Assembly (NCBI GenBank): GCA_001643675.2
Contig: LSRY02000013.1
Span: 250,501-314,500, forward strand
DNA length: 64,000 nucleotides
Source: Monocercomonoides exilis
Lineage: Eukaryota; Preaxostyla; Oxymonadida; Polymastigidae
Reading direction: 5' to 3'
Position numbers and translations under genes: made by a program. The notes below the pieces were generated by a model. The model was not told the DNA's origin. It made no database searches and saw only the letters and a program-made list of their open reading frames with translations. This document shows positions 23,701 through 34,900 of this stretch, one piece after another. Position 1 is the first letter of the stretch. Each line of letters opens with the position of its first letter.

Positions 23701-26700
23701 CAGTTTTCCTGTGCAGAGAGAGAAGAGCGCGAAACAGGGGGCGAAAAAGCGGTGGTTGGTGGGAAGAAGAGAAGATGAGGGAGAGGCTGTGAATGAAGAG
23801 GAAGAGGAAGAAGATGATGATGAAGCTGAAGAAGCTGATGTGGATGCTTGAGAAAGAGGTGATGAAGAAGGAGGAGCAGACGAAGAAGGCGCAGACAGAG
23901 TGGCATAAGCCGAGTAGCTTTTCGAGATGAGTGTCAGTGCCAGCCGTGCTGCCTCCACCGAATTCGGAGGGCGCTGCAGAGCAGAAGAAATAAGACTCAT
24001 CAGAACACCCAAATTCATTCGGATCGTCACCAATGGCGTGTCTGCTGTTGTGCTGCTTCCTTTTCCTTGTTCTCCTGTCTTCGTTTTGAGCGCAGGGAGA
24101 ATCGCTGTGAGTGCTCTCAGCGCTGCCAGAAGCTTCTTCTCGTTCTCCTTCCGTTTCTCTTCTGCTTTCTGTTTGTCTGCCTCTGCTGCACTTTGCTCAG
24201 CTGCATTGTTATTCGCTTTCTTCAATGTTGATGCTTCCATATTGTTTCCATTGCCTTCGTTCACATTCACCATTGAGACAGTCTCTGATGATTGTGCACT
24301 TCCTTCTGCGTCTGCCATCTTCATCTCTGTCGAAACAAACTGACCTGCTTTGGCATCTGCACTTGCACTTGCACTTGTTGTTGATGATGTTGAAGAAGCA
24401 GAAGAAGAAGCAGAAGAAGAAGAAACAGAAGAAGAAGAAGAAGGAGCATTCTCTTCCTCATTCCACATCGATGGCTTGAATATCTTCACTGCTGACCACA
24501 GCGCATCGATAATCAGAGGCTTCAGCTCTCCCTTTTCAGCAAACGTTCTCAGAACAGTTTCCACAGCAAGCGCGTGCGATGGACTTAACTCACTGCACAA
24601 AGTGACAATTCCAGCTGCAATTGTTGCGCACTGCTTCTTCGTGATTGCCTGCACAACTGTTGAGCCAGTGCCACTTTGGCTGCTGCTGCTTCCTGTCTTG
24701 TCTGCTCCTTTCCCCCCTCTTTTCTCTTCATCGTCTTCATTCTCATCATCTGAAATCCCATCCCTGCTCTTCTTCTTCTGCTGCTGCCTCCTCTGCTGTC
24801 TCTTTCTCTCCCTCTCCCTCTCCTTCTCCTTCTCCTTCCCGCTCAACCCCACACCTGTTATGGATGCAATCGCTGCATTCTTCGTCGTGTACACCTCTGG
24901 CAGCCCCACCACCTCTCTGTAATGAGCCAGACACGCCTCCCTCATCGCTGCATCGGGTGACCACACAAGTGCTGCCAATGCATCGTCCACATGCGATTTG
25001 TACTGCTCAAAGCGGAACGGCCGCAGCGCCGTCGCCAGCTGCACTGCACTCGCCACGTCGGTTACAGACTTCGAGCGGAGCATGTGCGAAAGCGCGGGGA
25101 AAGCACGTGTTTCGATGAGGTCGATGAAGAGAAGAGAAGATGTGAGGTACTCTCGGGCGAGGAGACGACGGCGGAGGAGGTGGGGATCTTGGGGAAGGAG
25201 AAGGGGAGTTATGGAAGAGGAGGAAGATGAAGATGAAGATGAAGGGGATGATGAAGATGATGAAGATGATGCTGATGATAGTGCTGGATCAGATGACGAA
25301 GAAACAGAAGGTGATGAAGCCTTTGCAGACGCAGGAGAAGAAGATGAAAGAATCGAAGATGTTGTTGAAGTGGATGAGATGGACAAAGAAGACGACTTCA
25401 TTATCGAAGAGCGTCTGCGAGGCGAGCGCATCGGAGTGATTGTGAGGCGCCTGGCAATCTTCGCCACGTCTTTTTCTTTGTCTCCCGTCTCCTCGTCTGT
25501 CTCATCGTCGCTCTCTGTGTCTTCCAATCTGTCTGCTGCTCCGCCATCATCTAGCTCATCCACACCTTGTTGTGTCGCTGCATCCACAAGGCTCTCTGCA
25601 AACTCGTCTTCTGCTTGTTTCTCTCTCTTTTCTTCGTCTTCGGCACTCTCAACAACATCCATACGATTCTTCTGTGTATCTTCTTTGTTGTTCTCTTTCT
25701 CTTTTTCCTTTTTCATTTCGATCTCCTTCAACCTCCTTCTCTCAGCCTCCTCTTCCTCTTCCTTTCTCTTCATCGCTTGCTGCCTCTCCTTCTCTTCCTC
25801 CTCCTCCAGCGCCGTCAGAATGTCCAGCTGCTTTTGATACGCTGCCCGTGCCAGCGCCGCGCCAAACGGGTTGTTCTCCACCAGCTCCTTCACACACCCC
25901 GCAGCTGCTCTTCTGACAGCAGGCGTCTTGTCGTTCAGTCTGTCTGTGGCGATGGCAGTGGCAGAGGCATACAGGCGGTGGGGGATCGAGTGAGAGGCAC
26001 ACAGCTCAGCCCAGCAGTGCAGCACACGCGCACGCGCATAGGCAGACACGTCCATCACACGCTCAGTCAGAATAGAGAAGAGATTGTCGATTGTCGTGTT
26101 CAGCTCAGCCAGTCGCTTCTCTTCGGGTGATGATGAGGGATGGTCGGAGGCTGCAGACGAAGAGGAGGAAGAGGAGGAGGAAGAAGCAGATACAGAAGAA
26201 GAAGAAGAAAATGATGATGATGATGACAACGATGAAGACGAAGATGAGGAGGATGATGAAGAATTGGCACCAGCAGCGGAGTAAATAGAAGGCATTGCTG
26301 TTTCAAACGGGAGAGAGCTTCCAGAAGAAGACAGATTGAGTGTCAGCTGTCCTTTTTTGCTGTCTGCTCTTTGCTCATTTCCCTGTGCATTCATTGCCCC
26401 AGCCTTGTTTCCATTCCCTTCCTCACCCGATGCCTGTTCGCTTTTGTCTCTCTCATTGCCGCCTTTGTCCACACTCTGCCCAGACGCAGTGGAAGCAGAG
26501 ATGGCTTTGCTCAGCTGTGTCGCCTGCTGAGTGAGTGCTTTGATGAGCCGCATGCACATTTCTGCTATGCCGTTCCGCAGCTGATAGGAATCACTCCCAA
26601 AATACGGCAGAATCTCTGGGCAGAAGCGGAGCACAACAAACGGACACCGCCCAGCCAGTTCCGAAAGGAACAGCCCAACGCTCTTTGCTGCTGCGTCTGC

Positions 26701-28289
26701 CGTGTTGCCAATCAAGTCGTTTCCGTCTGACTCCTTCTTCTCTTTCTTCTTTCCTCGCCCTTCGCCTCCATCTCCCATGCCAGTAGCACCCGCTGCCAGC
26801 TCGTCCATCTCGTCTCCTTCATTCAGCTCTCTGTATTCCCTCTCCTCCTCCGCAGCTGCCTCCATCCCGCCCGCCTCTTCCCCCTCAGCTGTCGTCTGCT
26901 TTGCCTTCGCCTTGGCAGCGGCGCTGCTCTCCTTTTCGCTCTGCATCTTCGCCTCGATTCCGCCGAGTCCGCCAGGCATGTTGATCAGCTCAGTCAGCAG
27001 CGCATCCGCCAGCAGGCAGCGGTCAGACGTCGCATCAACAGCGCTTCCTGCACTGAACAGTTCCTCATCGGCACCATACCCTTGAATCGCAATCAGCGTT
27101 GTCCTCCGCTCAGCCCCGTCTTTTGCCAGTGCGCTCTCCATCATCGCGTGGCGGAGGTCGACCTCAGACATCTCAGACAGAAGCGTCGGAGCGTGCTCAA
27201 AGCGGAAGAGTAGAGAAGACAGCGTCGAGGTGAGGAACGGGTGCGCTCTGCCAAACCGGCCGTGGAGGAGGGTCGCCAGCGACACACACGCCGCCTTCAC
27301 TTTCGTCTTCCGCAGCAGCGCCGGTGACTGCAGGCAGTACATCGGCAGAGAGAAGACACAGTTGAGAAGTGGCTCTTCGATCTGCGATGGATGCGCTGCT
27401 GCTGACGAAGAGGAAGACGATATCGGAGCAGCTCTTCCTTGGACCTTCCACAGAGAGTTTTCAAGCTGCTCCAGCTCAAACACATCGTGAACTAAGTCAC
27501 AAATCCGAATAAAATGCCGATCAACCCAGTCAAATGACTCAAGCTGTGCAGCTGCACTTGTTCCTTTGAGATACCCATGCGCCGATCGAGAATCGCTCTT
27601 TCCAGAAAAATTCTTCCCTTTTTCAAAATCATCCATCGCCAAATCACTTAAATGGCACAATAAAAATATGTACATTTTTAAAGAGTTTCTTAAAATAAAT
27701 GCGTTTTGAAGAGTTGCTGGCTCAAAGTCAATTGTCTGTGTGGATTGAGAAAAAGTTTTTCTTCCTGGAAATGCAGTCATTCTTGGCGATAAAGGTGGCG
27801 AAATAACAGTCAAACGAGGAGATAATGGAGTGCTTATTTCATTATCCACAGTTCGTTCAAAACTTCGAATGTGAGTAATTATGGATTGAGAAAGAGAACG
27901 AAGACCATTGCACAATAGCTCAACGAGCTGGTTTTTTGAACGATTATCTATTGATTCAAATGACTCGATTCTAAGCATTGAGTACAGAGAATCAAACGTA
28001 GAATGCTCAAGTATTGCATGAGGACCGTTATCAGATATAGAATCTTTAAATGTGAAAAAATGTATTGAAATAAAAAATAAATAAATTTTTTAACGTTAAA
28101 AATTGGATGACTCAAATATCTTTCATGAAATTTAAAAATCAAACTTTCAATTTGTTCTAAGGTGGCAGAAATATCTGCAGCTGAATCAAAATCAGAAAGT
28201 GTTTCCACTTGAAATCGTTGTAAATCGTCTGTTCCAACGGCTAGCTCTTCATATTTCATAGGAATAATAAATTCCTCATTTTCAGACAT
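20758..28289 (-). CDS. NCAPD2: Condensin complex subunit 1 (NCAPD2/Cnd1), low-complexity expanded
   Basis: This is the HEAT-repeat subunit of condensin, required for mitotic chromosome compaction. Exon 1 is 28095-28289. Exon 2 is 20758-28005; the acceptor is inferred from frame and is a weak TTGAG. The model is about 2480 aa, against roughly 1400 in animals. The N-terminus (FIIPMKYEEL) and FDSLYSML match the Cnd1 N-terminal domain. Also matching are LFLSELAGRCP, DVSAYARARVLHCWAELC and DRLNDKTPAVRRAAAGCVKEL, and the C-terminal Cnd1 HEAT block (TRANMCLSLADAFTRYPSL, HDEAAVVRRAALSAVNSL, LAHEGKSLYNLLAETL, about 22290-22620). The extra length is poly-Ser, Glu/Lys and Gly/Lys tracts between HEAT blocks. 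The tail is basic then acidic, with DDESDEEEEV. Coding DNA here is visibly more GC-rich than its surroundings. Opposite-strand reading frames are by-products of the repeats. Confidence 0.9.
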
Positions 28290-28483
28290 TGCTTTTTAAA
28301 GATTCTTCCTTCTTCTTTAGTTTTTTTTTGTAAATTAAGAATTAAATTATACCCTTTTTTTATTTTTCGAGAATAGTATTTCCACTTTAAATACTTTTGA
28401 AGTTCAAAAAGCATGAAATACGTTAATCAATAAAACAATAATTATCTAAAACTTAAATAGAAATAAATGAAAATGAAATGAAT

Positions 28484-29885
28484 TTAGAAAGCGACAGTTG
28501 ACAGCATTACTCCAAGCGTCTGACTTAAATTTGTTTCTATTGTTTGCGAGACTGCAGTGTCAAGCTGCTTTTTCGGATCAACTTTTCCAACCATCGCCAA
28601 TTCTGCATTGAAACAAATACAATAAATTTTTCCTTGATGAAAAAAAAAATTGAAGCAAAATTCGTACCTTGTTTTTCTTGACGTTTTTCAATAATTGCTG
28701 ATGTTTCTTCAATAATTCTCCTGTTGAACGAATCTGCAAGAGAAACCATTTCCTAAATCAAAAGTTTATATCATATAAATTTAATTTTAGTCGTTATAAA
28801 GGATTAAATACAATGAATATTAAATAAAAATTTACTCCATTGAATTACCTTCATTCTCTTTTCATTATCATCTTCAATTGATGTGAAACTTGCAATTTTC
28901 ATTCCTTCCATCCATTCCTTTTTCTTCAAATTCAACAGCATCTGTTCTTCAAGTGTATTCTTCCTAAATTCAATTGGCATTGAATAATATTGCCTCCCGC
29001 ATCCATGAACAAGAGCCTGAAAGGTTTTAGAAAATTTATAAAATTAGGAGGAAAAATCTAAAAATACAAAGCAAAGGCATACAACAAGCGATGGACGCGC
29101 AAGATGCCCTATGTTAGATGTGGTTTGACGCGGCTCTGCTCCAGTCATCATGGTCATTTGTGGGATGAGGCGAAATGCATCTGAAGAAAATTGCAGATAC
29201 GAGATGAAAATAATTAAATCTTGCTATAAATCATTTCATACCTATAACAACTTTACCCTTAACACTTTGCACAGGGTCAACAACAACAGCCACTGCGCGA
29301 GGATGTAATTTCTCAAAGCTCTGAATGACAAAATATACGGAGAAATAAAAAGACCTTTAAACATCAGTACAAACCTGCTGAGTATTCATATCCACTCCGC
29401 TAAGCCATGGACCAAAACCTGCATTAAAAAATATTCTCATTATTTGAGGGAAATGCAAGAAATAACAAATACAAAACCTGGATGAGAATGATACCATCCA
29501 ACAACAACCTCTGTACGCCCTGTAAGTTTAAGAAGATCAATCATTTTTTGCTGAAATACTTCGTCGACAGCTTCAACTGAAACTCCTGTCCCGCTCTGAG
29601 GCATAGCAAAAACATCATCAACGCGGATGGTGTAGTCCTTCAAAACAAAATATAAAAAAGATATAAAAAATATGAACAAATGCGCTACAAAAAGGTACAT
29701 ACATCTACAAACGACCCGAGCATTAGTCCCATGACTTCCAACGGAACACCTGCTCTTCCATGCTTAAGCATTTTAAGCAGTGCCAAAGAAGAAATTGTAA
29801 TTGTTTCCCCAACATCAGGAACTGGCTCGTCCATTCCTTGTTGTGCTTGTGGTTGCATTTGACTAATAAGCTTTGATAAATCCAT
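28484..29885 (-). CDS. PSMD14: RPN11/PSMD14, 26S proteasome lid deubiquitinase, 8 exons
   Basis: This is the zinc-dependent JAMM/MPN+ isopeptidase that removes ubiquitin chains from substrates at the 19S lid. Exons in transcript order are 29703-29885, 29478-29637, 29375-29418, 29242-29320, 29083-29180, 28849-29016, 28668-28752 and 28484-28602. They give 311 aa, essentially the usual family length. The catalytic glutamate region is [17 protein letters not shown]. The JAMM motif [17 protein letters not shown] is split by an intron within the PGFG codons and keeps both His (111, 113) and the Asp (124). [14 protein letters not shown] and the C-terminal helical region complete the family pattern. 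All seven introns are GT..AG, 43-154 bp. The gene lies head-to-tail upstream of condensin with 194 bp between them. Identification is secure. Confidence 0.97.
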
Positions 29886-30720
29886 TTTTGTTTATTTACA
29901 GTTATTTGATCAATAGTCTAACCATTATAATATGCATCAAACCATCGATCAGAATTCAGATTCATTTTTCACAAATTTTATTCCGCTCTTTATATTCCCA
30001 ACAATATTTTTGCGAAAGCTATTGTCCATGAAAATTAAAAGAAAGAAAGAAAGATCGATAGAATGATAGATGCACCATTTTTAAAGAAAAATTGACACAA
30101 AAAAAAAAAAAAAATTCAACTTTGAAATGGAAATTATTAAATTAAGTGGAATGAATAATATGTGTTTTGTGCATTCCATTCTCCAAATTTTTGTCTCAAT
30201 AAAACACTTCATCTTTCTATGTTCGTGAAAAAAGAATTTTCTCTTTCAGAAAACTCATTCATTTTCATCCTCAAAAAAATTTTTTTTCGGTAATTTTAAA
30301 AACGAAAAAAAGGCAAATGGAGAAAATCATGGTACCACATGATCATTGACCATAATTAATTAATGTTTTGTTAAGCATTCTTGTTATGTTTATTAAGCTT
30401 TTGAATTTGAACGAATTAAACAAGTTCATACAAGATTTTGTGTCAGTTTAGGGTCTTGTCGAGCAATATTTGGGTCAGAGAGAACCAAAAATAAATACTT
30501 TTTAGATGGAAATTACAAAAATAGTGTGATAGGTCATTTTGGGAGTAGGATTTTCTTTTCTTGCCAAGAAATACATATTCAAACGAAGAATCTCTGTTTT
30601 TCTAATTTCAACAAAAGAGACTTACGAGATTTTTTCCCCCAAAATATTTAATTAATCCTTAATAATCTCTTTTGATCAAATATCCGCTTTTGACCGTTCA
30701 TAATATTATTGTTCAAGAAA
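29886..30720. other. Intergenic region
   Basis: This is AT-rich DNA between the 5' end of RPN11 and the transposase remnant. It contains a short A run near 30099. I see no gene, RNA or clear terminal repeat. Confidence 0.5.
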
Positions 30721-30739
30721 TACAACGATTTCAAAAATA

Positions 30740-31720
30740 TCACGAGAACAAAAACTTCGAGACGAAAGACTATCGTTTGAAGTGAGAAACGCCAATTCAT
30801 TATTAGAAAAAATAATTGCTGCTCTTGATGCTCTTCCACAAAAGGTTTGTTTGATATCAGAAGCGTTAAACATACCGACCTTGAAATTTTATAGCGCTGT
30901 CAGATGTTATTGCTTCGGACTTATTTGGAACGAAAAGGAAATTCACACAAGGCCTTGTTTGCTTAACTTTGAGGGTGAAGAAAAGGTGCTGAATATTGTT
31001 CACGAAAAATGTCAACAGCGTGATGGAATTTAATCACAGGAGTTGAGAGAAATCATTTATTCTGAAATGCAAATATGAAACCTGAAATCATTACAGATGT
31101 CACTTCACTTTGGACAAAATCCAGTTATCAAGCATTTCGATTGACAACATGAGCCATCTTCTCAAATAAATATGTCCGGATTCATTTCGAAGCACAAGTT
31201 GAAAGTTCTCTCTCCCTCTCATATAACTCCATCCAAATTGAATACAGCATTCATGTCTAACATAAGAGCATGGTTCAATTTTATGTTCAACAAAGATATC
31301 AAACCCTCTGCCAACAAGCTTAATATATTTTACTCAGACGAATGGAAAGCTGATATTTATTCTTCACAAAAATTATTCGTGCTTGCGAAGCAAAACGAGC
31401 ACCGACTTCCACAGAAGAACTCTCAATATATGGTATTTGAATAATGACAACAATTGAACAATTTTGTCTTGCGCCTCCACCATTCATCATTGTTTCTTCC
31501 TTTAAAACCGTTCCTTCTGAACTTCAAGAATTCAAAAAAGTAGGCTCATGTGAAATCCACGTCAAAACATCAGGATGGATGAACAGAAATGCTTCAATTT
31601 TTTATGCTGTTCATTTCTGTTCATGAAAACTATTTGCAGGTTGTTTGGAGTCATTCCTCCTGATTCTCTTGTTTTTTAATTCTTGATGGTCAACCATCTC
31701 GTCTTTGCACTTCAGTTTTT
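30740..31720 (+). pseudogene. Pogo/Tigger-like DDE transposase remnant
   Basis: Three reading-frame pieces with stops and shifts between them line up in order with a pogo-type transposase. First comes an N-terminal helix-turn-helix (SEALNIPTLKFY) and a CENP-B-like second HTH (30782-31033). Next is the GFISKHKL segment equivalent to the family's W..F..RH (31172 on), then an IFYSDEW block carrying the first catalytic Asp (about 31326-31346). A TSGWMNRNASIFY block equivalent to SGWM (about 31568-31606) follows, then LILDGQPSR at about 31676-31700 with the second Asp (family form DGH.SH). The third catalytic residue is missing because the sequence runs into a (TTTTA)n tract. At least two stops and two frame changes show it is dead. 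No terminal repeats were identified. Confidence 0.65.
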
Positions 31721-31772
31721 ATTTTATTTTATTTAATTTAATTTTATTTAATTTAATTAAATTTTATTTTTT
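31708..31772. repeat. (TTTTA)n / (TTTAA)n simple repeat
   Basis: AT-only pentamer-like repeats truncate the transposase remnant on its 3' side, about 180 bp upstream of gene B. Confidence 0.7.
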
Positions 31773-31952
31773 TAGACAGAAGAGGGTTCGAGTGATTTTT
31801 CAGGTCTCGGAGGTTTAAACACAATTATGCCTAACGATTACCATAGCTTTACACATTGCTCTGCATCATTTCATTATTCAGAAAAATAAAACAATAATGG
31901 TCAAAATGATCCACCCATTATTTAAGAATGCAAACAAACGATTATTAAAAAA

Positions 31953-34900
31953 ATGATATTCTCTTTGTTTTCAGTTTATTTCAACTTCATTTTCTCTTTG
32001 AATATTATTGAAAATGTCGAATGCCTCTCATCTTCGAAATCTTATCCAATGCCTTCCTGTTGTCATCAAAATTCACACATTTTTGATTTGCTGTCTCTTC
32101 AAGATTCAATCAATATCCAAGAATCACACGGAAAGTCTGAATGTTGCATGAAATCTCAATTTGCACTGTTAAATTCATCGCTCATCATCAATGACGCATC
32201 TTTCTGTCAGAATTCATTTTCTTCCACTTTCATATTAAGACTCACATCCAACTTGCGTTTGCATAGTTGCAGAGCGCGATCAAATAATGACCACATATCT
32301 TCACAAGTGTCATCCTGGGGAGGCTCCGTGGAGTTATTCAATTTCTCAATAGCATCACACACACATGTTATTCAACATCCTCTAACAATGAATTGTGAAG
32401 AAAGCTCGTTGTTCATGCTGCAATGCAAAGATTGCACTTTCAATTCATTGACAAATGTTCATGTTTCCTCATTTTTGGCAACTGGGCATGTCACACTTTT
32501 TGTTGCTGACGGATGCAGCTTTTCAAACATTTCTCACTCGCCCTCCCTTCCTCATCGCTTCACATCACATGCTACCCCATCAATTTGGAATTCGTGCCTA
32601 ATCCAGAACTCAAAATTATATTCATGCCCCAACGCCCAATATGGAGTTGTTGTCACACCAACACAGAATCTGATGACGATGATGAACACTTCGTTCTCTC
32701 ACTCTTCTGATACTCACTCCCCGACAAACGGCTCCATCAACAGCTATTCTTCAGGAGATGTCATAGCCTATTCAGTCCATTTTTCAAACATAAGTGATTC
32801 AAATCGCATGGGCTTGGCATTGAACATCGGTGGAAATGCCACTTTGAACGCTTCATGTTGTTTGTTCGAAATGATAAATGCATCAAATGATGCAAGCAAT
32901 GTGTATGGAGCAGCCGTGAGCCACAAAGGCGCTGGAGTTCACTATTCACACAAATGCAATTATACAAATTGTTCCTCTGGCTTTGCGGTCGGTGGATTGG
33001 ACGCTGAGACATCAACACAAAAAATGATAACTTCTTGCTTTTTTGATAAATGTGATGCACAATATTACTCTGCCTTTTTTTTTGGAAATGAAAATGGAGC
33101 ACAATTAATCAAAATGAACACTATTAAGAATTGTGCCGCAACGCATCACACAGCAGGAATAGGCATTTGCTTCTCCACTCATAGAACATGTATTTCTGAA
33201 TGTCATACAGTTTCATGTAACTCTTTCTCGGCTCTTGGAGCCATGAGCTTTGTGTGGTTACGCGAAAGCATTCCAGGTATAACGGCAATGATTCATTTTT
33301 GTTTTTTTGAAAAAAACACAATAGGAAACACATCTTATGGTTGTGATGTCTCGACAGATTCTTCCTATTATAATTCTAAAGTGATAAATGAATCGTTTGT
33401 TCACAGTTACTCCCTGAGTGATTGCCCGATTCGAGTGACAATTAATTCCATTGATCACAGCGACTGGCTTGGACGCCCTCAATCAACCATCCCAGTTGTG
33501 TTCGTTTCATCTGTGTTTGGCAACGATTCTCGAAGTGAATGTGGGTTCGGAGGCTTGCCCTGCAAAACAATCGAAAAGGGAATTAGCAAAAGGGTCCGTT
33601 CACAGCCGTTAGTGATTTCAGAAGGATCATACATCCACGGATCGATCCCTGTTGATGAAATGAATGTGAGTTTGAGAGGCTGTGAATTCGAAGAGTCGAC
33701 ACTGACTTCCAATGCAGTTTGGGATGGAAAAGCACTGTTTTCAGTATCATCTGGCATATTGTCTGTTTCATATTTCACTGTGGTGCACACTTCTTCGAAT
33801 TCGAATCCACAATCATCTGTCTTGATGATGAGTGGGAGTGGGCGAGTGACAATACACTTTTCAACAATAAAGGGAGAAGCATCCCCAGCAACGACTTTTT
33901 CAACTCCTTTGATGATTGTTAATGGAGGTCTGGCAGAACTTGCTTCTGTTTGCTTCACAACTTTCAGCAACGAAAAGCAACTGATATCGTTTTCCTCTCC
34001 AAATTATCTGAAAATGAGCGATGTGACTTTCAACACAATCACTCGACAAAGCGGAAATGGCGCAATATTTGAAGCACAACTTTTGGATGGAAATGAGTTT
34101 TGCTTGTCAAATGTTTCTTTTGCAGATTGCTTGTGCCTCAGAGGAAACGGGGGTGGGATGCAGATACACATGGAACGTGGATCATCGTTTTCAATAGGAA
34201 ATGCATCTGACATAGGAGCAACAGCCAAGATGAACAACTGCCAGGCCATAGGTTCTTCGGTGAGTCCAAGCTGTGGAGGAGGATTGCTCATAAAGCTTGA
34301 CAAAGATGCAGACAACTTTCTTTTGAAGCAGCTGGCGTTTGAAGGGTGCATGGCCGATCAGGGAAACAATCTATTTGTCGATGCCTGGCAGCTGGACAAA
34401 TTGATAAATACCACAACCCTTGAGTTTGGGCCAGGACGCAATGATCTTGATGGATATGCTGGATATGAGAGATCAACAGCTGGAGAAACATTGTCTATCC
34501 CTCTTGTGGTTTATCTGTGGGATAACATGTCTGCATTTGCACATGTTGGTGGAGAGAAAAGTGCAGATTTCAGCAGGTGCGGGTATTCTGAGGTCCCATG
34601 CTCATCAATTATGTCTGCAGCCTCTCTTTGGTTCAAAGACAGCAACCGTTTTGTTGAGCTTCATTCTCCCTTTTCCCTCAGATCTGAATTGCTTCTTGAT
34701 GCTTTCGAATGGACAATAATGTCAAGAGTTGGCAAAGTGACGATTGGTCTGGACGATTGCAATTTCAGCGGTGAACAAGCAGGGATGATTGAAACGGTCT
34801 CAAAGTCGGCGCTCACAAACTTCACTTTTGCACTGCCAAAGAGCATTGGCTTCAAAGAGGCATTGATTGTGTGCATGTCTTCTTCGCTGAGTGTCAAAGG

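Noticed and set aside
20853-27490. Numerous opposite-strand and offset reading frames over the condensin gene (for example 24998-25837 and 22043-22609)
   Set aside because: They are translations of Ser/Glu repeat DNA in other frames (poly-Asp, poly-Leu, poly-Met/Lys) and overlap a complete conserved gene.
28044-28094. Condensin intron ending at 28044 (TTTAAAG acceptor)
   Set aside because: It leaves the wrong frame for the second exon. The acceptor at 28006 restores the frame and the conserved FDSLYSML segment, though it is weak.
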